NCBI GenBank assembly: GCA_014379665.1 | Contig: JACMLK010000412.1 | Location: 1 to 8,111, forward strand | Direction of reading: 5' to 3' | DNA: 8,111 bases | Origin: Saprospiraceae bacterium | GTDB lineage: Bacteria; Bacteroidota; Bacteroidia; Chitinophagales; Saprospiraceae | In this document: positions 1-6,400 of the stretch, piece after piece | How the letters are laid out: each line of letters opens with the position of its first letter | Position numbering within the stretch: position 1 is the first letter of the stretch | Translations under genes and position numbers: made by a program | The notes under the pieces: model-generated | Told to the model about the DNA's origin: nothing | The model's input: the letters and a program-made list of their open reading frames with translations, nothing else | Database searches by the model: none

Positions 1-368
1 AAGGAGGTATAAATGTAATGTTTACTGCAAACCCAACTTCAGGTACTGCACCGTTAGATGTTGCTTTTACTGATCATTCAATAGGGAATTACAATGCTTC
101 AAAATTTATTATAGACGATGAACATGAAGGCTTTAAAGTCATACTTGATCCGGATACGCAAGGTGTGCGAACACTGGATAGTGTAGCAAACATAACAATT
201 GATGGTGATATTGATTTTAAAGTCACTTATAATCCTATTTCAGGGCTTCAGGTATACACTAATAAAGTCTATTTGAGTGCAGAAAATGCTTCTTCGGGTA
301 TAGATGTAAATTTAAACCCAGGTAGTATTTATTTTAACACCACGACATTTATTGTGGAAGAAGAATAG
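1..368 (+). CDS. C-terminal part of a PKD-containing surface/secreted protein (5' end outside window)
   Basis: The frame is open from base 3 to the TAG at 366-368, so the gene probably begins before the window. An ATG at 18-20 would give a 116-residue protein, but the codons before it (G-G-I-N-V) join smoothly to MFTANPTSGTAPLDVAFTD, which is the classic first strand of a PKD (polycystic kidney disease) domain. PKD domains are extracellular beta-sandwich modules that usually occur as one of several in large secreted Bacteroidota proteins. The usual W-x-FGDG core does not follow; instead there is about 85 residues of polar, beta-rich sequence ending in an acidic FIVEEE tail that I do not recognise. 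No type IX sorting domain is visible at the C-terminus. An AAGGAGG at bases 1-7 resembles a Shine-Dalgarno site 10 bases before the ATG, so a short independent gene cannot be excluded. A strong terminator follows directly. Confidence 0.6.
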   Translation, partial: GGINVMFTANPTSGTAPLDVAFTDHSIGNYNASKFIIDDEHEGFKVILDPDTQGVRTLDSVANITIDGDIDFKVTYNPISGLQVYTNKVYLSAENASSGIDVNLNPGSIYFNTTTFIVEEE

Positions 369-392
369 ATCGCTTTTAGGCGGAAAGAAGTT

Positions 393-427
393 TGTTCCAT
401 GGGCCTCGGTCCATGGAACATTTTGTT
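393..427 (+). terminator. Rho-independent terminator after the PKD-containing gene
   Basis: A perfect 10-bp stem (TGTTCCATGG at 393-402 with CCATGGAACA at 411-420) can be extended by a G·T and a C-G pair to leave a 4-base loop. It is followed by TTTTGTT at 421-427. It lies 25 bases after the stop codon at 366-368, as expected for the end of that plus-strand unit. On the minus strand the stem is not followed by a T-run, so it should act mainly in the plus direction. Confidence 0.8.
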
Positions 428-445
428 AGATGATTTATTTATTTT

Positions 446-650
446 TTAATTTATAATTATCAATTCTTCCACATTCTCCAGTAGCCATGGTTTCGAAACC
501 ACCCCTATGGCGGCATTAATTTCCACCCGCAGTTTATTGAGTTTTTCTTTATCCTTATGGGTAAGCGTCATTTACTAACTTGGTAAATTTGATCAAATTA
601 AGATATTTTTTCCTTTCTGGCAATAGTTTAGTGGCTTTTGCGCCGGATAT
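446..650 (-). pseudogene. Frameshifted remnant of an unrecognised gene
   Basis: Two adjoining minus-strand segments read like one protein broken by a frameshift. The first (650 down to 558, stop TAA at 555-557) is 31 codons long, includes KATKLLPERKKYLNLIKF and ends VNDAYP. The second (571 down to 446) is a 41-residue ORF with ATG at 569-571 and TAA at 446-448. It includes HKDKEKLNKLRVEI and KPWLLENVEELI. The two overlap by 17 bases in different frames, and joining YP to HKDKEKL gives an uninterrupted helical, lysine/leucine-rich stretch of about 65 residues. The first segment is in the same frame as the uppS fragment and is separated from it by TAA-AAA-TAA. The second segment could alternatively be a real small gene, because it has its own ATG directly after two in-frame stops, but I see no promoter. 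The family is not recognised. Confidence 0.45.
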
Positions 651-656
651 TTATTT

Positions 657-881
657 TTAGGGCCTGTACCAATTTTCGGTCGAGAATGCGTATAAAGTCA
701 AATATTTTATTGAAAACTCGGCGGCAGCTACTGTTACTTCCCATACAGATGTAACGCCATTTTTATTTCCGAAAACTCTTGGTTTGCCTTTTGTTTTAGC
801 CCATCTGCCATTGCCATCCATAATAATAGCTATATGTACAGGTAGATTATCCGGACTTATTTTATCTTTAAATGCTGACAT
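657..881 (-). pseudogene. uppS: Truncated undecaprenyl-diphosphate synthase (isoprenyl transferase)
   Basis: UppS condenses isopentenyl diphosphate units onto farnesyl diphosphate to make the C55 lipid carrier for peptidoglycan and other envelope polymers. The 74 residues match the N-terminal third of the family: [17 protein letters not shown] at about 13-29 contains the catalytic Asp and the DGNGRW signature, and [15 protein letters not shown] closes the fragment. Full-length enzymes are about 230-260 residues, so roughly 170 C-terminal residues are missing, including the RTSGE-type and WPDF regions. Reading stops at TAA 657-659, and a second in-frame TAA follows at 651-653. The conserved FGHKxG reads FGNKNG here, so the position equal to E. 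coli His43 is Asn. The usual SVRE/SVRR motif reads SVWE. Truncation plus these substitutions indicate a dead copy; an intact uppS should exist elsewhere in the genome. The start ATG at 879-881 fits the normal beginning of the family. Confidence 0.85.
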
Positions 882-1199
882 GATAGGTTGAAAATCTCCA
901 AAAGGGGTGAATAAAGAAAAGCTGTAATCTTAAATTTTGATCTTTATATATTGACCGGGAGATATAAAAATATGGAGAATTGGAAGAGAATTTGGGAATG
1001 CCAGAAAATGTGGTGAGAGATTTACAAATGTGAAGAGGATTCACATTATAATCGTAAACTTATGAAATACGACTTCAATAAAATATTAAATCAGAAAAGC
1101 ATGCTTGGGGTTATGCGAAATTCTAAGGTTTAATTTTAACATAAATTATTCTCTTTCAAAAGAAAGTGATAGCCTGGTTAAACTCAAAAAGTTAAAAAA
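882..1199. other. Intergenic stretch with no supported gene
   Basis: I find no ORF above 25 codons with recognisable character on either strand. Two tiny plus-strand ORFs are visible: 972-1016 (14 residues, three of them Trp) and 1062-1133 (23 residues, beginning MKYDFNKIL). Neither has a promoter or conserved look that I can defend. A minor hairpin CTTTC-AAAA-GAAAG sits at 1153-1166. The stretch may be partly decayed coding sequence continuing the graveyard to its left. Confidence 0.5.
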
Positions 1200-1245
1200 C
1201 GAGGGCTCTCTCTGCAATTGTTTCCGACAATTAAAGAGCCCTCGT
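1193..1245 (-). terminator. Strong minus-strand terminator hairpin with T-run
   Basis: CGAGGGCTCT (1200-1209) and AGAGCCCTCG (1235-1244) form a perfect 10-bp GC-rich stem, extendable by A1199-T1245. Inside it AATTGT/ACAATT forms a second 6-bp stem around TTCCG, separated by an asymmetric internal loop. Read on the minus strand the stem is followed at once by TTTTTT (from the A-run at 1194-1199), the pattern of an intrinsic terminator. No T-run follows on the plus strand. The only candidate gene feeding it is the small minus-strand ORF ending at 1395. It could also be the 3' end of a structured non-coding RNA. Confidence 0.75.
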
Positions 1246-1380
1246 ATGCACCTAAAATTTTGAGAATAATTATTGTGCTATCTAAAGTACTTTTACTAAA
1301 GAAAAGTATGGAGGTAATTCTATTCTAATATTGAATCAAATCTCTCCCCCATACGCACCCGTTGTTGAGAATAAATTATA
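1236..1380. repeat. Imperfect direct repeat pair, about 40 bp each
   Basis: Copy B (about 1236-1276) and copy A (about 1341-1380) share a core of GTATGCACC versus CATACGCACC and, about ten bases on, TTTGAGAATAATTAT versus GTTGAGAATAAATTAT. On the minus strand both read as an A/T-rich ATTCTCAA block followed by GGTGCRTAYGRGGG. Both lie in the presumed 3' region of the small minus-strand transcript, and copy B runs into the terminator stem. The match is imperfect, with gaps, so it could be an old duplication or two related RNA elements. Confidence 0.4.
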
Positions 1381-1394
1381 TTTTGAATCAGGAT

Positions 1395-1460
1395 TTAAAA
1401 TCCTTCGTCTTCGTCATCAACTATACCTAAAGCTAATAAGATGATTATTATCCAGTTCAT
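1395..1460 (-). CDS. Candidate 21-residue hydrophobic small protein
   Basis: A minus-strand ORF starts at ATG 1458-1460 and ends with TAA at 1395-1397. The peptide begins MNWIIIILLALG, a single hydrophobic segment long enough to enter or partly span a membrane, and ends in an acidic tail containing DDEDEG. This hydrophobic-then-acidic layout is typical of real bacterial small membrane proteins and unlikely to arise often from random AT-rich DNA. A TATTTTTG element (1498-1505, matching TAnnTTTG) lies upstream, giving a likely short 5' leader of about 30 bases. A strong terminator lies about 150 bases downstream at 1200-1245. There is no Shine-Dalgarno site, which is normal in Bacteroidota. I do not recognise the peptide. 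It might be an accidental ORF inside a non-coding RNA. Confidence 0.4.
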   Translation of the reverse strand: MNWIIIILLALGIVDDEDEGF

Positions 1461-1497
1461 TTTTAATGTTTTTATGTATTCTAATTAAATTCTAAGA

Positions 1498-1505
1498 CAA
1501 AAATA
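1498..1505 (-). promoter_or_regulatory. Possible -7 promoter element for the small minus-strand unit
   Basis: TATTTTTG on the minus strand matches the Bacteroidetes -7 consensus TAnnTTTG and would place transcription start near 1490, about 30 bases before the small ORF. No TTTG is found at the usual 19-21 bp upstream, so only half of the promoter is supported. In AT-rich DNA such an octamer can occur by chance. Confidence 0.3.
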
Positions 1506-1592
1506 GAGCCAATTTTGATGGAATACTTTAACAGAACACTGGCTATTGATGTGCTTATAAAAACATTAAACCGAACGAAAAAAAATCATAAA

Positions 1593-1726
1593 ATACTATA
1601 ATACAGTATGTTATCACTTATGATAACGTACTAATTCAACCAAAACTTCATTTTTATATGTACTCTTTTAATCTACATTTGCAGTTAAAGAGTATCTTAT
1701 AAAGATGAAACCACTCCATAAAGTGG
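1593..1726. other. Cluster of inverted repeats upstream of the helical-repeat gene
   Basis: Three hairpins follow one another. 1605-1615 pairs with 1622-1632 (11 bp with one G·T, loop ACTTAT). 1661-1671 pairs with 1685-1694 (10 bp with one bulged T, 13-base loop). 1710-1715 pairs with 1722-1726 (ACCACT with AGTGGT, 6 bp, 6-base loop). In addition ATACT at 1593-1597 can pair with AGTAT at 1605-1609, which competes with the first hairpin. None is followed by a clear T-run on the plus strand. They may be operator or attenuator-like structures or the remains of mobile-element ends; no function is shown. Confidence 0.4.
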
Positions 1727-1813
1727 TAAAAGAGATTTCTCGTGACAAAGATATTATGAATTTAATTTTGTGTCATTAACCAAATTGCGTTAAAAAATTT
1801 ATGTAGATTTTGT

Positions 1814-1821
1814 TATATTTG
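1814..1821 (+). promoter_or_regulatory. Possible -7 promoter element for the helical-repeat gene
   Basis: TATATTTG matches the Bacteroidetes -7 consensus TAnnTTTG and lies about 60 bases before the chosen start at 1882. A TTTG -33 element is not present at the expected 19-21 bp; the nearest TTG (1785-1787) is 26 bp away. The promoter is therefore only partly supported. Confidence 0.35.
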
Positions 1822-1881
1822 TACGTTTAAAATTCATATTATTTTGTTTGTCAGTATTTTATAATTTGTAAAATTTTGATT

Positions 1882-3384
1882 ATGGAAACATTAATCTCAC
1901 TATTAACCGCAAAAAAAAATCAAGTTAAAGGGAACAACAACGGTTCGGAGTTATCAAAGCTTACTTTTTTTGAAAACCTCCTGATTGAAAATCCAAATCT
2001 GACAGATGAGGAAGCCTGCCAAAAAATTTATGGATTAAAAAACAAAACAAATACATACAAATCGCTGAAATACCGATTGGAAGAAAAAATAATGGATGAA
2101 GTTTTTTCCGGGGCGTCAGCAGAATTTAACCTTAAAAGTCGTGTAAATGCAAAACTTGTGGTCAGTAAGTTTTATACCATAGCCTTGGTATTGTTAAAAA
2201 GTGGCCAGAGGAAATCTTCAGTAAATTTACTGGAGAAAGGATTAAAGATTGCCATAAAAAATTCCTATACCGATTTTATCCTGATTCTATTAAAGCCGCT
2301 TATAAGCCATTTCAGTTTTGTGGACCCGAACGAGAAAAAAATGAAAGAATATATAAAACTGAATGAGTATTATGCAGAAATTTATACAGCAGAAGATTTT
2401 GTGAAGTTATGTAATGCGCACATCTCTCATATGTATGTCATGAATAAAGGAGCTTTTAATCAGGCTCAGTTAAAAGATATAGAACTTAAGGTCAAACGGA
2501 TGAATGAAATTAAAGATAAACACCAATCCAATACCATTTATACCCATACATATGACCTTACTTTTTTTTACTATTCATTGATAAACCAACACCAAAAATG
2601 TCTTGAAATTGCAAAGGAATCATTGGAGATAAATCTTTCTGCATCCAACAATGATATTTTTGGTATTTATCAGAGTAAAAGAAATCTCGCGGTTTCCCAT
2701 TTTCAGTTGGGGCAATATGATGAAGCAAATAAATGGTTTACAGATATTCTTACTATGGCAGCTCCGGGAACCAGAAACTGGATATTTTCAGCGGGGTTAT
2801 ATTTTTTAAGTCTGATAGGATGCAGAGATTACCAAAATCTGTTTAAACTGACTATGAGTGTATTACATAACAAAAATCTAACTAAGTTTCCCATCTATGA
2901 AGAACAATGGAAAATAAGAGAAGCCTATCTGCACTTTCTGATAAGGCTTGGTAAAATGAATCTGACCAGTGAAGAGAATAGCAAAATGAAACCTTTTATT
3001 CTTTCAAAATTTCTTAACAGTCTGCCATTTTATTCAAAGGATAAAACGGGACAGAATATTACCATTATCATCATACAAATCCTTTTTTTGATCCTGGACA
3101 GGAAATACAATCAGGTCATAGACAGAATTGATGCACTCACTCAGTATACTTACAGATATATCAGAAAAGATGAATCTTTCAGGTCAAATTGTTTTATCAA
3201 AATGTTGCTTTTAGCTATTAAGGCAGATTTTCATCCTGTGCGCACACAGACATACACCGCTGAATTACACAAAAAGTTACTTAATTCACATTTAGTAACT
3301 GACGAAAAGAGTACACAGGTTGAGATTATCCCTTATGACTTTTTATGGGAACTCTTAGTAGAGATCTTGTATAAAAACAAATAA
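1882..3384 (+). CDS. Cytoplasmic helical-repeat (TPR-like) protein of unknown function
   Basis: The protein has 500 residues counted from the ATG at 1882. The frame also contains a TTG at 1876, two codons earlier, but ATG is the better start. There is no signal peptide and no convincing membrane span; ITIIIIQILFLIL near 392-404 is too short and fits a buried repeat helix. The whole chain reads as paired helices. One segment, about 264-292 with HFQLGQYDEANKWF, resembles a TPR motif, and helical hairpins are also likely at 89-140 and 222-252. The N-terminal 30-75 (FFENLLIENPNLTDEEA...) is a helical cap. The C-terminus carries two striking segments, FRSNCFIKMLL near 433-443 and EIIPYDFLWELLVEIL near 481-496. 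From memory these resemble the ends of uncharacterised Saprospirales proteins, but this is unverified. No enzyme motif is seen. A scaffold or protein-interaction role is likely from the fold type only. The gene appears to be a single transcription unit. Confidence 0.85.
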   Translation: METLISLLTAKKNQVKGNNNGSELSKLTFFENLLIENPNLTDEEACQKIYGLKNKTNTYKSLKYRLEEKIMDEVFSGASAEFNLKSRVNAKLVVSKFYTIALVLLKSGQRKSSVNLLEKGLKIAIKNSYTDFILILLKPLISHFSFVDPNEKKMKEYIKLNEYYAEIYTAEDFVKLCNAHISHMYVMNKGAFNQAQLKDIELKVKRMNEIKDKHQSNTIYTHTYDLTFFYYSLINQHQKCLEIAKESLEINLSASNNDIFGIYQSKRNLAVSHFQLGQYDEANKWFTDILTMAAPGTRNWIFSAGLYFLSLIGCRDYQNLFKLTMSVLHNKNLTKFPIYEEQWKIREAYLHFLIRLGKMNLTSEENSKMKPFILSKFLNSLPFYSKDKTGQNITIIIIQILFLILDRKYNQVIDRIDALTQYTYRYIRKDESFRSNCFIKMLLLAIKADFHPVRTQTYTAELHKKLLNSHLVTDEKSTQVEIIPYDFLWELLVEILYKNK

Positions 3385-3416
3385 AATTATTGTTTCTGAC
3401 ATTTTATGTTTTTTTT
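3381..3416 (+). terminator. Possible weak terminator after the helical-repeat gene
   Basis: ATAAAAT (3381-3387, overlapping the TAA stop) can pair with ATTTTAT (3401-3407), followed by G and a run of eight T. The stem is AT-only and the loop is 13 bases, so the hairpin is weak; the T-run is the main support. The same T-run ends in the -33 element of the next promoter. Confidence 0.3.
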
Positions 3417-3444
3417 GCTATAATTTCTTTTTTTAATACATTTG
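3414..3444 (+). promoter_or_regulatory. Bacteroidetes-type promoter of the metalloprotease gene
   Basis: TTTG at 3414-3417, a 19-bp spacer, and TACATTTG at 3437-3444 match the Bacteroidetes primary sigma factor consensus (TTTG, 19-21 bp, TAnnTTTG) at every specified base. Transcription would start near 3450, leaving a leader of about 20 bases before the ATG at 3471. This suggests the protease gene is transcribed on its own. Confidence 0.7.
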
Positions 3445-3470
3445 TGGCATCTAACAAAATTTAGAACAGC

Positions 3471-6400
3471 ATGAAATTTTTTGTTGCCTTTCTGGCATCC
3501 TGGTGTATCATTTCACAGGCTCCGCTCAATGCACAGCAGTGGACCATCATTACAGAAGACAATATCTCTCCTACAGGAGTGAAAGATCTCCAACCGGATA
3601 AATTCAGCCTTTATACGATGGATGATAAGCGGATGAAGACATTACTCTGGTCGGCACCCGATGAATCGTCATTGGATGCCAGTCAATCGGATATTATTAT
3701 TCAGGTAGCCAAGCCCGATCAAACCATAGAAGCATTCAGCATAGTAAGATATCATATGATGGAACCGGAATTAGAATTAAAATTTCCGGACATCAGAACA
3801 TTTTACGGCGTTTCTGTGGTCAATCCTTACAACTCAATCCGAATTGATTACACCAATCATGGATTCAGGGCTGTAATTTCATCATATGAAAGTAAAATAT
3901 TTATTGATCATTTTCAACGAAATGACAGGAATACCAAAATAGTATATTACAAAAGTGATTATAAAAAGCATGCTGAATGGAATTGCTCAGTGGTATCTGA
4001 TAGTAAGTCTGAGCACGACACGAATAATACTCACCATGACGGCTCACGAATCGGAGATTGCCAGTTGAGAAGCTATCGACTGGCGCAGGCGGCAACTGCA
4101 GAGTACAGTGCATTTCACGGAGGTACACCTTTATCAGTCATGAGTGCTGTGACTACTGCCATCAACAGAATAAATCAGGTGTATGAAGCAGAAGTGGCAG
4201 TACGTCTAATTCTGGTGGCCAACACAGATCAGCTTTTTTATTATAATGCCTCCACTGACCCTTACACCAACAATGACGGAGGTGCGATGTTGGGTGAAAA
4301 TATCACAACATGCAATAGTGTGATAGGAAGTGGCAATTATGATATCGGGCATGTATTTAGTACCAATGGAGGAGGAGTTGCCTATTTAGGTGCAGTTTGC
4401 GGATCAAATAAAGCAGGGGGTGTTACTGGTACCAATACACCTATTGGAGACCCTTTTACGATAGACTATGTGGCCCACGAAATGGGTCATCAGTTCGGAG
4501 GAAACCATACCCAATACAATAATTGTAATAGATCAGCAAATTCTGCAATGGAGCCGGGAAGTGCATCAACAATAATGGGCTATGCAGGTATTTGCAGCCC
4601 GGACGTACAAAGCAACAGTGATGCTTATTTTCATGCAAGAAGTCTTCAGGAAATTAAAACTTTTATAAATACCGGAAGTAGTTGTGAACAAATTATTGGT
4701 TCATTTGTCAATTCTGCACCCATAGTCACCTCACAGTCTAACCGGAGTATCCCGGTTTCAACACCTTTTATTTTAACGTTGGGAGCTTCTGATCCAGAGG
4801 GTCACCCAATTACTTACGCATGGGAACAAATGAATGCATACACATCACCAGCGCAAACAATGCCTCCAGCATCTTCAAATTCCACCGGCCCTGTTTTTCG
4901 AAGTATTACTTCTACGTCTTCACCTTCCAGATACTTCCCTCCACTATCAAATGTAATCAATAATACAACTAATACCTGGCAGGTATTGCCTTCAGTCAAC
5001 AGGTCTATGAGTTTCAGGGGAGTGGCCCGGGATTTTACCGGGGTGGCAGGGTGCAACAGTGAGATCAATATCACCGTTTCGACGGTGAATGCTTCTTCCG
5101 GTGCTTTTTCTATTACCTCATTCAATAATTTAGCCACCTGGAATGAAGGAGATACCAAGAATATTACCTGGAATGTAGCAAATACGAATGTTGCACCGGT
5201 CAATGCTCCCAATATAGATATCCTTTTATCCTATGATGGTGGTAATACCTATCCGATTACTTTGGTTGCAGGTGTACCTAATGATGGATCCCAGGATATT
5301 ACTGTTCCGTCAGGTACAACCACTCAGGCAAGATTTATGGTGCGCGGCTCCAACCATATTTTTTATGATATCAACAATGCCAACTTAATTATTGCAATTG
5401 GTGGTCCGAATTTTTCTATCAGTAATACTCCTCCATCCGTCACTATTTGTCAGGGACAGTCTGCGTTAATGACAGTTACAGTCACAAGTATACTGGGATT
5501 TTCCAATCCGGTGACATTTTCCTTGGCGGGATTGCCTTCAGGCATTTCCGGTTCATTCAGCGTTAATCCTGTATCACCCGGAGGGAGTACAGTTCTTACG
5601 TTGACTAATACAAATGCAGCCATTGGTAATTTTTCGTTCAATATACAGGGAGTGAGTGGTGTGATCACAAAATCAGCATCAGGTCAGATCAGTTCATTAG
5701 CAGTAGTAAATACTGTATCATCATTAATTTTGCCTGATGACGGAGCTGTCAACATGATTCTAACTCCTGATTTTAAATGGGGATCAGTAACAAATGCTGA
5801 TTCTTATACACTTCAGATTTCGCGTGATATTACTTTTAATGATATTGAATTGAGTATTAATTCAACTTCAACCTTTTATCAATTATTAACAAGTCTTACC
5901 GGATTATCCAATTATTACTGGAGAGTCAGAGGCCTAAATAATTGTAGTAATGGCCCGTGGTCAGTAGTCAGATCTCTGGAAACAGTGCCTTGTTTTACTT
6001 ATTCAGCCGCAGATCTTCCAATCACTATTTCTGATTCTGAAACTCCAACCATAAATTCTTACCTTCCTTTGACAGACAAAGGTAACATTACTGATCTGGA
6101 TGTATTGAATCTTACAGGACTTCATACTTATGTGAATGATTTAAGGTTCACTTTATTTTCACCTTCAGGAAATAACGTTATTGTATGGAACACACCATGT
6201 CCGGGCGATTTTGATAATTTCAATATCAATTTTGATCAGGCTGCGTCAAACTCCAACTGGCCTTGTCCACCGATTGATGGAGGAAGTTATATCCCTTCCA
6301 ATTCATTAAATGCATTCAACAATCTTCAAATGAAAGGCCAATGGCGACTTCAGGTACAGGATTTAGCTGATGTAGATGGAGGTAGTCTGTCTACCTGGAA

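Noticed and set aside
1..20. Perfect Shine-Dalgarno-like AAGGAGG before an ATG at 18.
   Set aside because: Bacteroidota rarely use such sites, and the codons covering it continue the PKD-like sequence in frame, so it is more likely internal coding sequence.
488..501. Perfect 14-bp palindrome TGGTTTCGAAACCA.
   Set aside because: One palindrome of this length is not unexpected in 8 kb, and it falls inside the coding remnant at 446-571.
972..1016. 14-residue plus-strand ORF with three Trp, resembling a trp attenuator leader peptide.
   Set aside because: No amino-acid biosynthesis gene follows, the hairpin at 1200 is about 185 bases away and has its T-run on the opposite strand, and no promoter is evident.
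1062..1133. 23-residue plus-strand ORF beginning MKYDFNKIL.
   Set aside because: Too short, no recognisable family, no promoter or terminator; probably chance or decayed sequence.
1195..1510. Possible 6S RNA, SRP RNA, tmRNA or RNase P RNA.
   Set aside because: None of the conserved sequence hallmarks I know for these RNAs is visible; only an unassigned structured transcript can be proposed.
4814..5212. 132-codon open frame on the minus strand inside the protease gene.
   Set aside because: It is antisense to well-supported protein domains, has no family character and reflects codon use of the plus-strand gene.
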